Positions 51,039-59,081 of a stretch of DNA of 64,000 nt are shown in pieces (position 1 is the stretch's first letter; every line of letters starts with the position of its first letter). Below the pieces are notes generated by a model. That model did no database searches and was not told where the DNA came from. It saw nothing but the letters and a program-made list of their open reading frames with translations. Source of the stretch: Eubacterium limosum (GTDB lineage: Bacteria; Bacillota; Clostridia; Eubacteriales; Eubacteriaceae); NCBI RefSeq assembly GCF_000807675.2, contig NZ_CP019962.1, positions 124,001-188,000 of the forward strand. The letters run 5' to 3'. The translations under genes were made by a program, and so were the position numbers.

Positions 51039-51611
51039 TTATATCTCCACATGCACATACCCGCTGCTGTAGTAGGGCAGGATGTTGAGGCCGCAGTCCT
51101 TTGCCAGAGCGGCCAGGGTGCCGACGGGAACGCCGGGGCTGTACAGGTCGGCGGCGGCGCCCCGCTTGTGGAAGGACCAGGCCACGCCGCCCACCTCCTC
51201 GTTGCGTTTTTCACAGCGGACGCCGGAGGTGATGATGATGGGCGCGCCCACGGCCTGGCGCAGGGCCTCGACGCGGCTTACAAGCTCGGGCTGGGGCTCG
51301 GCCGGGAAGCCGTCACAGCTGCCTGCACAGTCGCAGCGGTACTCGTCCCGGGCGAAGTGTTCGCTCACCATGACGGGCTGCGCTTCGAGGGTGCCGCTCT
51401 CGGGCTGGCCGGGCGGATCGGGGTTTTCCGGGTCTGGGTCTCCGGGCGGCGCCTCAGGCGTGGCCGGCTCGGGCTGAGGCGCCCCGGACTGTGCGGGCGG
51501 CGGGTTCTGCCGGGCGGGCGCCCAGTTTAGCTCATGGGCAAAGTAGAGGATGCCGGCGGCTGTCAGGGCAGCCAGGATCAGCAGGGCGGTTCTTTTTCGA
51601 ATGGTTTTCAT
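51039..51611 (-). CDS. Membrane-anchored M15-type D,D-peptidase
   Basis: 190 residues. N-terminal helix (about 8-25) acting as signal anchor, a Pro/Glu/Asp-rich linker (about 32-78), then Peptidase_M15_3 with ITSGVRCEKRNEEVGG, the Zn motif SFHKRGAAADLY (His, Asp) and YVHVEI (His) at the end. It is the same family as the island endolysin at 17831 (shared CDG-F, SGVRC and NEEVGG segments) but has its own export signal in place of wall-binding domains. It likely trims peptidoglycan stem peptides outside the membrane. Last gene of the phage-derived cassette, AAAGG before the ATG. Confidence 0.88.
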   Translation of the reverse strand: MKTIRKRTALLILAALTAAGILYFAHELNWAPARQNPPPAQSGAPQPEPATPEAPPGDPDPENPDPPGQPESGTLEAQPVMVSEHFARDEYRCDCAGSCDGFPAEPQPELVSRVEALRQAVGAPIIITSGVRCEKRNEEVGGVAWSFHKRGAAADLYSPGVPVGTLAALAKDCGLNILPYYSSGYVHVEI

Positions 51612-51634
51612 TGCTTTCTGCCTTTCTGAATGCT

Positions 51635-51856
51635 TTACGCTTCGATTTCGGTTTTCCGGGTGGTCTTGTCAATGTACTCAAAGCACTTGAGTTTTGTGAG
51701 ATTGAAGCCGTCTGGGGCAAAGGCCCCGGCGGCCTGGGTCTCGATCTGCTCCTGGGTCAGGTCGTCCAGATAGTCGGGGCAGGTGATGGTGAAGCTCTTG
51801 CCGTTTTCCAGCTCAAACTCCAGGTCCAGGGCTTTGGTGGTCGTGGTTGTCTCCAT
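51635..51856 (-). CDS. DUF2922 family protein
   Basis: 73 residues: METTTTTKALDLEFELENGK, SFTITCPDYLDDLTQEQI, ending in a short CFEYIDKTTRKTEIEA strand. This matches DUF2922, a small family that in Clostridia and Bacilli is encoded next to DUF1659, as here. Function unknown; the pairing with a peptidoglycan hydrolase is common. AAAGGAG precedes the ATG; 23 bases to the peptidase gene. Confidence 0.8.
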   Translation of the reverse strand: METTTTTKALDLEFELENGKSFTITCPDYLDDLTQEQIETQAAGAFAPDGFNLTKLKCFEYIDKTTRKTEIEA

Positions 51857-51894
51857 GGTTATTTCTCCTTTCTTTCAGATTTTGCGGTACTGCG

Positions 51895-52131
51895 CTACAC
51901 AGAAACTTCGATGTTGCTGTAGCCCATGTAGTTCTGGATGTCGTTGACGATGGGCGTGCAGAGCTTTCCGATGGCTTTGCCGGTGCGGGTGATGGCTTCG
52001 GTGGTGGCGACGGCCATGTCCAGGTTGAGCCCGGAGTAGGTCTTGCTCTTTTTCTTGATACTGCCGTCCACCTCGCCGTAGTTGAAGATGATCTTCATGT
52101 CATGGCCGATTTTTTCCTGTTGGTATGCCAT
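51895..52131 (-). CDS. DUF1659 family protein
   Basis: 78 residues with KTYSGLNLDMAVATTEAITRTGKAIGKL and a short C-terminal strand, fitting DUF1659 (about 70 residues, partner of DUF2922). No signal peptide or helix. GGAGG precedes the ATG by about 9 bases. Function unknown. Confidence 0.78.
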   Translation of the reverse strand: MAYQQEKIGHDMKIIFNYGEVDGSIKKKSKTYSGLNLDMAVATTEAITRTGKAIGKLCTPIVNDIQNYMGYSNIEVSV

Positions 52132-52168
52132 TTGGCGGTCCTCCTTTCGTTGTGATGCTCTCAGTTTA

Positions 52169-52429
52169 TCACCTCAGGAGGTCCTGGTATATGGTCAGCT
52201 GGAAGTGATGATTCTGACCAGCGGACTGAGGTTTCTGACCATCCTCACTGGGCCGCTCGTCCGCAAACAGATTCTCCAGCGCCTCGAGCACATAGTCCCT
52301 TACCGGGTCGCCCCGTTCCAGCCGGGTTACGGTGCTCAGGCTGATGTCCGCCGCTTCGGCCAGCTGGGGCTGGGTGAGGGCCAGGCGGGCGCGGTGGGCC
52401 TTTGCCCATCTGGCGGTACGCTTGCCCAT
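52169..52429 (-). CDS. XRE-family helix-turn-helix regulator
   Basis: 86 residues from ATG 52429. HTH: RLALTQPQLAEAADISLSTV followed by TRLERGDPVRDYVLEALENL, a normal Cro/C1-type domain. The C-terminal 25 residues are polar. It starts one base after the stop of the preceding 58-aa gene. It is the likely local repressor of the cassette. An apparent N-terminal extension in the same frame belongs to the overlap with that small gene and is not used. Confidence 0.82.
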   Translation of the reverse strand: MGKRTARWAKAHRARLALTQPQLAEAADISLSTVTRLERGDPVRDYVLEALENLFADERPSEDGQKPQSAGQNHHFQLTIYQDLLR

Positions 52430-52430
52430 G

Positions 52431-52607
52431 TCAGTCCACCCACATGCCCTCGACGTGCAGGGCGGGGTCGCCGTCCTCCAGTGCGTCCAGCCGGGCCTCG
52501 AAGATGCGTTCGGCCTCCTCGGGGCTTCTGGCGTACACTGTCTCCAGAACCACCAGGTGGGCCCGGCAGCGGTAGCGGTCATAACCGCTCTCACGCGCAT
52601 GTCTCAT
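52431..52607 (-). CDS. Small hypothetical protein (58 aa)
   Basis: Reads MRHARESGYDRYRCRAHLVV and goes on with LETVYARSPEEAERIFEARL to a WVD end. It has an excellent ribosome site (GGAGGAG), and its ATG overlaps the preceding stop as ATGA, with the next ATG one base after its own stop, so it is a real member of the tightly packed operon. Acidic, soluble; not recognised. Confidence 0.7.
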   Translation of the reverse strand: MRHARESGYDRYRCRAHLVVLETVYARSPEEAERIFEARLDALEDGDPALHVEGMWVD

Positions 52608-53260
52608 CGGCTCTCCTCCTCCTGCTTTTTCTGCTCCTTCATGGCCCAGATGGCCTCGACGAGGGCAGCGTCGTCTTTGTGGATGGCGCTCAGGTGCTCC
52701 ATCTCCTCGCTGGTGAGCATGGGCAGCTGGTTGAAGTAAGGCACGGGCGGCTCCCCTTCGTACCGGTAAGGCTCTTTAATATTTATATATTTAGTATTTA
52801 AAGAATTAAGATCAGAAGAAACTGCGTACTGTTCCGCCGGGCCTTCCAGGGGCGCTCCGCCCGCTGTCCGGCTGCTGTTTCCCGGTGGGTTCCAGACGGT
52901 AACGGCTTCGCCGCCGCCCTGGGGAATGACCTGCAGGCGTGTCTGGGCCCTGTCGAAGGGGACGAGGGCGTAGCCGCCGCTTTTGCCGCCGGAACCGGGT
53001 GTGTATTCGATGAGCCCTGCGGCGATGAGTCTGCGGCGGTGTTCCCAGATGCGTTTGGCGTCCTGTTCGTCCAGTATCCGGCGCAGGTCGCTGTTGTCCA
53101 CCTCAAACCAGACGGGCCAGTACATCACACCGTCCTCGCCCCTTATGGCCGCGGCGTTGTTGCGGGTGAGCAGGTAGTTCCAGAAGCTCTGGAACGGGGT
53201 GCCTCTGGGGTTTTTCTTCAGCCAGGCGTAAAAGCTCAGGTGCTCGGTGAGGTAGTTCAT
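52604..53260 (-). CDS. Phage-replication-type protein (replisome organiser-like)
   Basis: 218 residues from ATG 53260 (AAAGGGGAG upstream). N-terminal NYLTEHLSFYAWLKKNPRGT and FQSFWNYLLTRNNAAAIRG, then a winged-helix-like part (VDNSDLRRILDEQDAKRIWEHRRRLIAAGLIEYTPG) typical of phage replisome organisers or DnaD-like initiators. The C-terminal ~60 residues are polar. It overlaps both neighbours by 4 bases (ATGA). No phage helicase or SSB follows, so it is a relic or has been recruited. Confidence 0.6.
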   Translation of the reverse strand: MNYLTEHLSFYAWLKKNPRGTPFQSFWNYLLTRNNAAAIRGEDGVMYWPVWFEVDNSDLRRILDEQDAKRIWEHRRRLIAAGLIEYTPGSGGKSGGYALVPFDRAQTRLQVIPQGGGEAVTVWNPPGNSSRTAGGAPLEGPAEQYAVSSDLNSLNTKYINIKEPYRYEGEPPVPYFNQLPMLTSEEMEHLSAIHKDDAALVEAIWAMKEQKKQEEESR

Positions 53261-53730
53261 GGCTGCTCCCCTTTCTGGGCGGTGGGATGGATGCCCTGCT
53301 CCCGCAGAAAGTTGTACAGGAAGCACCGCCCCCGAACCGTCCACTGCATACTGCTGAACGTCCGCACGCGCCCGCCGGTGTCCCTGGCGGTGAGCCGGGT
53401 GGCGGTGTAGCCGTGGCCCTGGTAGCGGTCGTACAGGTACCAGCGTCTGCCCCGCTTGTACTGGATACCCTGGTCGCGGAGCAGCTTGTTAAAGGCCTGG
53501 GCGCTGCAGCCGTAGTCAGCGGCGATCTCGCTGACCGGAAAGACTTCGCTGGTGCCCATGGCCTCTCTGGCAAAACGGGCGTCCACAGCCACGGTGCCCA
53601 GGATACAGGCAAACTCGATGAGCTTGCAGGATATGGCCTCCATCAGCTCGGTTTCCTCGTTTTCGGGCGTCGCAAACAAGCCCCCTGTAAAGAACGTTTC
53701 CAGCATTTCTGGAGTTGATTTCTTCTGCAT
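53257..53730 (-). CDS. KilAC-domain phage antirepressor-like protein
   Basis: 157 residues. Residues about 65-150 form a KilA-C (ANT C-terminal) domain: VSEIAADYGCSAQAFNKLLRDQG, IQYKRGRRWYLYDRYQGHGYT, then MQWTVRGRCFLYNFLREQGI. The usual N-terminal BRO or KilA-N part is missing, which is common in short antirepressors. AAGGAGG precedes the ATG. It probably binds DNA and opposes the XRE repressor in the same operon (inference from phage antirepressor biology). Confidence 0.8.
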   Translation of the reverse strand: MQKKSTPEMLETFFTGGLFATPENEETELMEAISCKLIEFACILGTVAVDARFAREAMGTSEVFPVSEIAADYGCSAQAFNKLLRDQGIQYKRGRRWYLYDRYQGHGYTATRLTARDTGGRVRTFSSMQWTVRGRCFLYNFLREQGIHPTAQKGEQP

Positions 53731-53835
53731 ATTATTGCCTCCTTGCAGATTTTAGATTCACCGCTTGGGTGTATCTACAGGGTACCTGAGCCTGGAAGCT
53801 GAAAACAGGAACAATCCGTTGAAAACCGCGCTTTT

Positions 53836-54612
53836 TTATCGGGGGACGGCGGCTGTATCCCCATTGACATCTGCGAAAAACTGGAGGAGGCGGCTGTACC
53901 AGCCCCTCGTGAGCGGCGCGCCCGGGCGCCCGGCGGTAAAGGCCTGGGCGTAGGCCACGCTCTGGGCCCGGCGCTCTCTGCCGCTGTCTCTGCGGTCGCG
54001 CCGCGCGTACTCCGGCACGCGGTACAGGGGCTCTGGCACTGGCGCGTACAGCGCGCCCACAAGCGCTCTGGCCAGGGTGATGAGGGCCTCAAACTGTGTT
54101 TTTATCCGGCGGGCGTGCTCCTCGCTGAAGGGGAAAGCCACAGGCCGGCCGGGCACGATCTCCTCCAGCAGGATGTCCTCAAAAACGCCTGACAGGTTCG
54201 AGCTGTTCTTGACCATATCGGCGATCAGTATCCGGTGGCTCACCTGGCCAGGGAAACCGGGGTCGGCCTGTCTTCGTTTGGCGCAGTCCGGGCAGCTGTG
54301 CACCTCGACCATGAAAAAGGTGGGCACGCCGTCCACCTCGGTGGGGCCGCGCAGCACGGTGCAGTTGTAGGCAAGCTCTGCGCCGCAGACCTGGGTCCTG
54401 GGCCTTGTCTGCTTCTTGGTGGTTTTGTAGACCACGCGGTTTTCACAGCGCAGCGGCTCCTCGGGCGTGCAGTGGATGACCTGGGGCATGGACCCCTGTA
54501 CCAGCCAGTAGGCAAACAGCCGCCATCTGTTGGCGGGTCCGATGACCCGGGGCATGGCGTCGTTGATGCCCTCTCCGGCAGTTACAATAATCTCCTGATG
54601 ATAGTGATTCAC
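53836..54612 (-). CDS. Hypothetical protein of the phage-derived cassette
   Basis: 258 residues from a GTG at 54612; the ribosome site GAGGAG is 22 bases away, so an internal start (ATG about 19 codons on) is possible. Contains a CPDCAKRR Cys pair and other Cys residues (HCTPEEPLRCENR, QVCGAEL) that could bind a metal. C-terminal third is Arg-rich. Not recognised. It leads the minus-strand cassette, 105 bases before the KilAC gene. Confidence 0.6.
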   Translation of the reverse strand: MNHYHQEIIVTAGEGINDAMPRVIGPANRWRLFAYWLVQGSMPQVIHCTPEEPLRCENRVVYKTTKKQTRPRTQVCGAELAYNCTVLRGPTEVDGVPTFFMVEVHSCPDCAKRRQADPGFPGQVSHRILIADMVKNSSNLSGVFEDILLEEIVPGRPVAFPFSEEHARRIKTQFEALITLARALVGALYAPVPEPLYRVPEYARRDRRDSGRERRAQSVAYAQAFTAGRPGAPLTRGWYSRLLQFFADVNGDTAAVPR

Positions 54613-54728
54613 GAATTTAGCTATGATTTCTCACTCCTCTCATAACCATTGTAAACGTAATTATAATAAAAATCAATTTTTGAGAGTTATTTTTTATTAT
54701 TTAAGCTTGGTCACATACCATTTCCTTA

Positions 54729-54757
54729 TTGCTTTCACCTGAAAACGGTGGTAAAAT
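54729..54757 (+). promoter_or_regulatory. Promoter of the 54809 operon
   Basis: TTGCTT (54729-54734), 17-bp spacer, TAAAAT (54752-54757). Confidence 0.6.
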
Positions 54758-54808
54758 AGGACTAATTGTAAGCATCAAAATATAAAATGATTAAAGAAGG
54801 AAACCGAA

Positions 54809-56581
54809 ATGTCAGAAAACAAACAACCCATCAGGCATTACGACATTGCGCCCGACAGTGAGTACAACATGCTCATGAGCGTCCTGCGGGTGAGTGTGAG
54901 CCGTCATCTGATGGATGAACATTATACCGTGGTTGAGGCAAACCCCTATTACTATGAACTCATCGGCTATCCAAAGGATGAGTATGAGGCTCTGTACCAC
55001 AACCAGTGCAGCCGCTACTTCAAGGACAACCCTGAGGACTGGGAATCCATTGTGAACGCGGTAAATGAGGCGGTGAGCGCTGGCTATACCAGCTATGAGA
55101 CGCTGGCCCGTATGCACCACAAAAACGGCCGCCTCATGTGGGTGAAGCTGGTGAGCGTCTTTACCGACGAGACCATCAATGGTTACCCTGTGGCCTACAC
55201 GGTCATGACCGACATGACGGACTACATTGAGCAGGAGCAGGCGCTCCAGCGCAGCAACCAGAAGCTGCTGGAGCTGGCCTTTGTGGACCCGCTGACCAAG
55301 GGCCCCAACCGCTCCAAGTTTGACCTGGACGCCGGCGGCGCCATTCTTGAGGGCGCGCCGGGGGCCTATGTGCTGGTCTCGATGGATATCCGCAAATTCA
55401 AGCTCATCAATGACCTTTTTGGTATAGAAATGGGTGATAAGACCCTGCGCCATGTGTACGAGGTGCTTGAACACCACCTGCAGGAGGGCGAATTTGTGAC
55501 CCGGGTGGCGGCGGACAACTTCTGCCTGCTGCTGCACAATGCCGACAAACCCATGCTCGTCAACCGCCTGGAGGTAATGTCCCGGGACATCAACCGCTTT
55601 AACTACGGCATAGAGCGCAAGTATTTCCTGTCCTTCGTCTTTGGCGTCTGCCCGGTGCTGGACCCAAACCTGCCGCTCACCCAGCTGCTGGACCGGGCCA
55701 ACGTAGCTCTGAAGAGCATCAAGGACACTGGTGACAGCCGCCTGTTCGCCTGCCGGTTTTACTCAGACCTGGACCGCCTGAAGCTCATGCGGGAAAAGGA
55801 AATGGAAAACCGGATGCAGGACGCCCTGAACGCCGGCGAGTTCGTAGTCTACCTCCAGCCCAAGCTGTCCCTAAAGGACAACACCATCGCCGGAGCCGAG
55901 GCTCTGGTGCGCTGGCAGGACCCTGAGCACGGCCTCATCCCACCCGACGAGTTTATCCCCTTCTTTGAGAAAAACCGCTTTATCATTGATGTGGACCTGT
56001 ACGTGTTCGAGCAGGTCTGTATGCTGCTGCGGAGATGGTTGGACGCCGGGCTGACGCCGGTACCCATCTCGGTCAACATGTCCAGGGCGCACCTGGTCCA
56101 CTCCAATTTTCTTGATACCTACAAGGCCATCTGTGACGAAAACGGTGTGCCGCCAGAGCTTTTGGAGATTGAGCTCACCGAGACGCTGGTCTTTAAAAAC
56201 CCCGACATGCTCTTCCAGGTCATCGACCAGATCCACAGACGGGGCTACCGCTGCTCCATGGACGATTTCGGCAGCGGCTACTCCTCCCTGAACCTGCTCA
56301 AGGACCTGCGGATGGACACCCTCAAGCTGGACCGCGCCTTTTTTACCTCGGAGAACGCCGACAACCCAAGGGAGCGCGATGTGATAACCTCCGTCATCGA
56401 CCTGGCGGAAAAGCTCTCCATGACCACTGTGGCCGAGGGTGTGGAAACCGAGGCCCAGGCGGCGTTCCTGAAGGAAGCCCGGTGCGACATGATCCAGGGC
56501 TATGTGTTCTCACGTCCGGTGCCCATCCCGGATTTTGAGGCCCTGGCCTTTGGCAGGGCCTGCGGCCCGGCAGGCCATTAG
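54809..56581 (+). CDS. PAS-GGDEF(degenerate)-EAL, likely c-di-GMP phosphodiesterase
   Basis: 590 residues. PAS about 15-140 (YNMLMSVLRVSVSRHLMDEH, YYYELIGYPKDEYE), GGDEF about 150-310 with the motif changed to AADNF near 235 (TRVAADNFCLLL), EAL about 330-580 with all key residues (GAEALVRWQ near 363, ELTETLV, MDDFGSGYSSL, KLDRAFF, AEGVETEAQ). The cyclase half is inactive by sequence; the EAL half should degrade c-di-GMP. Its PAS closely resembles that of the hybrid kinase at 59062, so both likely sense the same signal. AAGGA precedes the ATG. Confidence 0.92.
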   Translation: MSENKQPIRHYDIAPDSEYNMLMSVLRVSVSRHLMDEHYTVVEANPYYYELIGYPKDEYEALYHNQCSRYFKDNPEDWESIVNAVNEAVSAGYTSYETLARMHHKNGRLMWVKLVSVFTDETINGYPVAYTVMTDMTDYIEQEQALQRSNQKLLELAFVDPLTKGPNRSKFDLDAGGAILEGAPGAYVLVSMDIRKFKLINDLFGIEMGDKTLRHVYEVLEHHLQEGEFVTRVAADNFCLLLHNADKPMLVNRLEVMSRDINRFNYGIERKYFLSFVFGVCPVLDPNLPLTQLLDRANVALKSIKDTGDSRLFACRFYSDLDRLKLMREKEMENRMQDALNAGEFVVYLQPKLSLKDNTIAGAEALVRWQDPEHGLIPPDEFIPFFEKNRFIIDVDLYVFEQVCMLLRRWLDAGLTPVPISVNMSRAHLVHSNFLDTYKAICDENGVPPELLEIELTETLVFKNPDMLFQVIDQIHRRGYRCSMDDFGSGYSSLNLLKDLRMDTLKLDRAFFTSENADNPRERDVITSVIDLAEKLSMTTVAEGVETEAQAAFLKEARCDMIQGYVFSRPVPIPDFEALAFGRACGPAGH

Positions 56582-56619
56582 ACTGTTTTGAGCTTAAGCC
56601 CATACCGTAAAGGAGTGCG

Positions 56620-57837
56620 ATGATGACGACCAACCTGATCCCCCTAACGCTCACGCTGATCATCCTGCTGACTGTTTTTTACGTCCTGTCCAACAGCAGC
56701 CTGCTGTGCGCGCTGAAGCAGGGCACAGTCCACAGCCGTTACTGGTGGCTGGTCTTTGGGCTGTGCCTTGGCTGCCTGCTGCTTATCATGGCCGTTTTCG
56801 GCATTCCGCTGCCCCTGTTCCTGCTGCTGCTCTATGGCCTCAAGGCCTGCGAGCTGCTGCACTTTCCAGAACCCGGGCAGCGGAACTGGTCCGCCGTAAA
56901 CCTGAACTTCCTGCTCATCGCCGCCATCTACCTGATCACCCTCGGCGTGCTGGCGCTCTGCCAGGGCGGCAGCGTGCCCTCTGTGCTGAGTGACCCGCTT
57001 CTGCGGCCTGTCAGCCTGATCCTCCTGCTGGTCCTGAACGGCGGTATGGACCTGTTTCTGAGCCGCTTTTCCCAGCATATGCTCGAGCTTAAGACCGACT
57101 TCCGATCCGAGGAGGCCAGGCTGTTTGTCCAGTTCACCGCGCTTTCCGTTACCTTTGTCCTGCTCGACAGCGCCGCCTGTCTGTTCGACCTGCCGGCACT
57201 TCTGGTCTCCCTGTTTTTAATCGGGAGCAACGCCCTGCTGCTGCTCATGGTGGGCCTGTTTATTCACCAGCTGAGCATTATCCGGGAGGAGGCCCACCTG
57301 GAAACCGAGTACGCCCTGCTGGAGAGCAGCCGTTCCCGGCAGATCCGGCGCACTGAGGCCCTGCGGGACAGCGCCTACCGCGATGCCCTGACCGGCGCCC
57401 ACAGCCGGCTTTACGCCGAGGACTACCTGGCGCGGCTCCTCGGCCAGGGCAGCCCCTTTGCCCTGGCCTATATTGACCTGGACGGCCTGAAGGGCATCAA
57501 CGACGCCTACGGCCACCTGGCTGGCGACCGCTACCTGCAGGATTTCGTCCAAGCCCTGGCCCAGAGCCTGCGGAGCGAGGATATCCTCGCCCGGGTGGGC
57601 GGCGACGAATTCATGGTGCTGTTTCCAGACACCAGCGCCCCGGCCGCGCACACGATCCTGTCAAAGGCACGCGCCCGCCTGGCCGCCCAGTCCCGCCCAG
57701 ACTGGCCCCTCTCCTTCAGCTTTGGGGTGGACGGGGCGCTGAAGGGCGCGGACAAAAGCATCGAGGCGCTGATCCACACCGCCGACCAGGCCATGTACGC
57801 CGATAAACAGAACCGACGCGCAAAGGAGGCGACCTGA
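56620..57837 (+). CDS. Membrane diguanylate cyclase (multi-helix sensor)
   Basis: 405 residues. Six to seven membrane helices in the first ~215 residues with a Leu-rich character, a short coiled linker (about 220-250), then GGDEF about 255-400: intact RVGGDEFMVLFP near 327, with RSED five residues before it, a full RxxD inhibitory site. Makes c-di-GMP at the membrane. Two adjacent ATG codons follow AAAGGAG; the first is used. 38 bases after the EAL gene and 2 before the next cyclase, so one operon of opposing enzymes. Confidence 0.9.
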   Translation: MMTTNLIPLTLTLIILLTVFYVLSNSSLLCALKQGTVHSRYWWLVFGLCLGCLLLIMAVFGIPLPLFLLLLYGLKACELLHFPEPGQRNWSAVNLNFLLIAAIYLITLGVLALCQGGSVPSVLSDPLLRPVSLILLLVLNGGMDLFLSRFSQHMLELKTDFRSEEARLFVQFTALSVTFVLLDSAACLFDLPALLVSLFLIGSNALLLLMVGLFIHQLSIIREEAHLETEYALLESSRSRQIRRTEALRDSAYRDALTGAHSRLYAEDYLARLLGQGSPFALAYIDLDGLKGINDAYGHLAGDRYLQDFVQALAQSLRSEDILARVGGDEFMVLFPDTSAPAAHTILSKARARLAAQSRPDWPLSFSFGVDGALKGADKSIEALIHTADQAMYADKQNRRAKEAT

Positions 57838-57839
57838 CC

Positions 57840-59081
57840 ATGCCCATCAACCTGCTGTCCCTCATCCTCATTGCCCTGATCTACTTTTATCAGAACTGGC
57901 AGTTTTTCCGCTACGCGGAGTCTGTGCTCATGAAGCCCATAAAAAAGCCGTACATTGTCCTCTCATTCTTTATGAACTACGCGCTGTTTATGGTCTGCTC
58001 CTTCATGCAGCTTCACTTGGTGGTCAACTGGCTGCTCATCTTTGTGCTGCTGCTCATTGAGATCCTCTGCTTTTTCCGCTGTCCGCTGAGCGACAGCTTT
58101 GTTCTGGCCCTGATCTCCATGATCATCGGCCTGGCCTTAAACATCCTGTTCCGCTGCCTGCTGGCCGCCATCTTTGACCTGCCGCTCACCAGCTTCAGCA
58201 ATGATACCCAGGCCGCAGGCAACCTCAAGCGCTATCCCGTGGGCCTGGGCTTTCTGGCCGCCGGGCTGTATTTCCATCTTGGACGGCGCTGGGAGGCCCA
58301 CATCGACAACCCCCGGGTCATCTTCCAGGATAAGACCCGCAAATATTTTCTGATTGAGCTGAGCCTGGCCATCTACCTGTACCTGGTGCTCAACCTGCTC
58401 ATCTACTCCGAGCCCGGCAATTTTCTGGTGCTCAAGCTCTGGGGCGTCAAATCCTGCGTCTTTTCCCTGCTGGGCCTTGGCCTGGGCGTGCGCTACGCGG
58501 CCCGCATCAGCCGCCTGAATCACTACCGGGCTCTCAACCGTGAGGTGCTCGCCGAGCTGCGCCAGAAAAAGGAGGAGGAGCTGGCGCTGAGCCGCATCGC
58601 CTCCACCGATGCGCTCACCGGATGCCTGAACCGGCAGATGGCCGAAGCGTCCCTGGAGGCGCTGCTAAGGGAGGGCATGCCCTTTTGTCTCTGCTTCGCA
58701 GATCTCAACGACCTGAAGCGGGTGAACGACACCCTGGGGCATGAGATGGGCGACCTCTACCTGCTCACCGCGGCGCAGACCCTGCGGCGCGCCTGCCGGA
58801 CAGACAAAGACCAGCTCTACCGCTACGGCGGCGACGAGTTTCTCATCCTTTTTCCCGGGCTGCTGCCCGCCATCGCCAGCGACCGCCTGCGCCAGGTAAA
58901 CCGCGGCCTCCGGGCCCGCAGCCACATGCCCGGCCACCCCTTTGACATGTCCGTAAGCTACGGCCTGGCACAGAGCGGCGAGGCCGAAACCCCCGGCGCG
59001 CTCATCCGTACCGCCGACGCCCGCATGTACCTGCACAAAGAAACCACTGAAAGGAACCAAAATGGAATACGACGACCATAG
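57840..59081 (+). CDS. Membrane diguanylate cyclase (multi-helix sensor), paralogue
   Basis: 413 residues with the same plan as its upstream neighbour: six to seven N-terminal helices (to about 220), an Arg/Lys/Glu linker, GGDEF about 245-405 with intact RYGGDEFLILFPG near 329. There is no RxxD at the inhibitory position (TDKD instead), so feedback control may differ from its neighbour. It starts 2 bases after the previous stop, and the following kinase gene starts inside it, so all three are coupled. Confidence 0.9.
   Translation: MPINLLSLILIALIYFYQNWQFFRYAESVLMKPIKKPYIVLSFFMNYALFMVCSFMQLHLVVNWLLIFVLLLIEILCFFRCPLSDSFVLALISMIIGLALNILFRCLLAAIFDLPLTSFSNDTQAAGNLKRYPVGLGFLAAGLYFHLGRRWEAHIDNPRVIFQDKTRKYFLIELSLAIYLYLVLNLLIYSEPGNFLVLKLWGVKSCVFSLLGLGLGVRYAARISRLNHYRALNREVLAELRQKKEEELALSRIASTDALTGCLNRQMAEASLEALLREGMPFCLCFADLNDLKRVNDTLGHEMGDLYLLTAAQTLRRACRTDKDQLYRYGGDEFLILFPGLLPAIASDRLRQVNRGLRARSHMPGHPFDMSVSYGLAQSGEAETPGALIRTADARMYLHKETTERNQNGIRRP

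Noticed and set aside
54710-54715. Single TGTGAC word before the phage-derived cassette as a ninth SARP site
   Set aside because: The second repeat 11 bp upstream is missing and no -10 lies at 10 bp; only one half matches.
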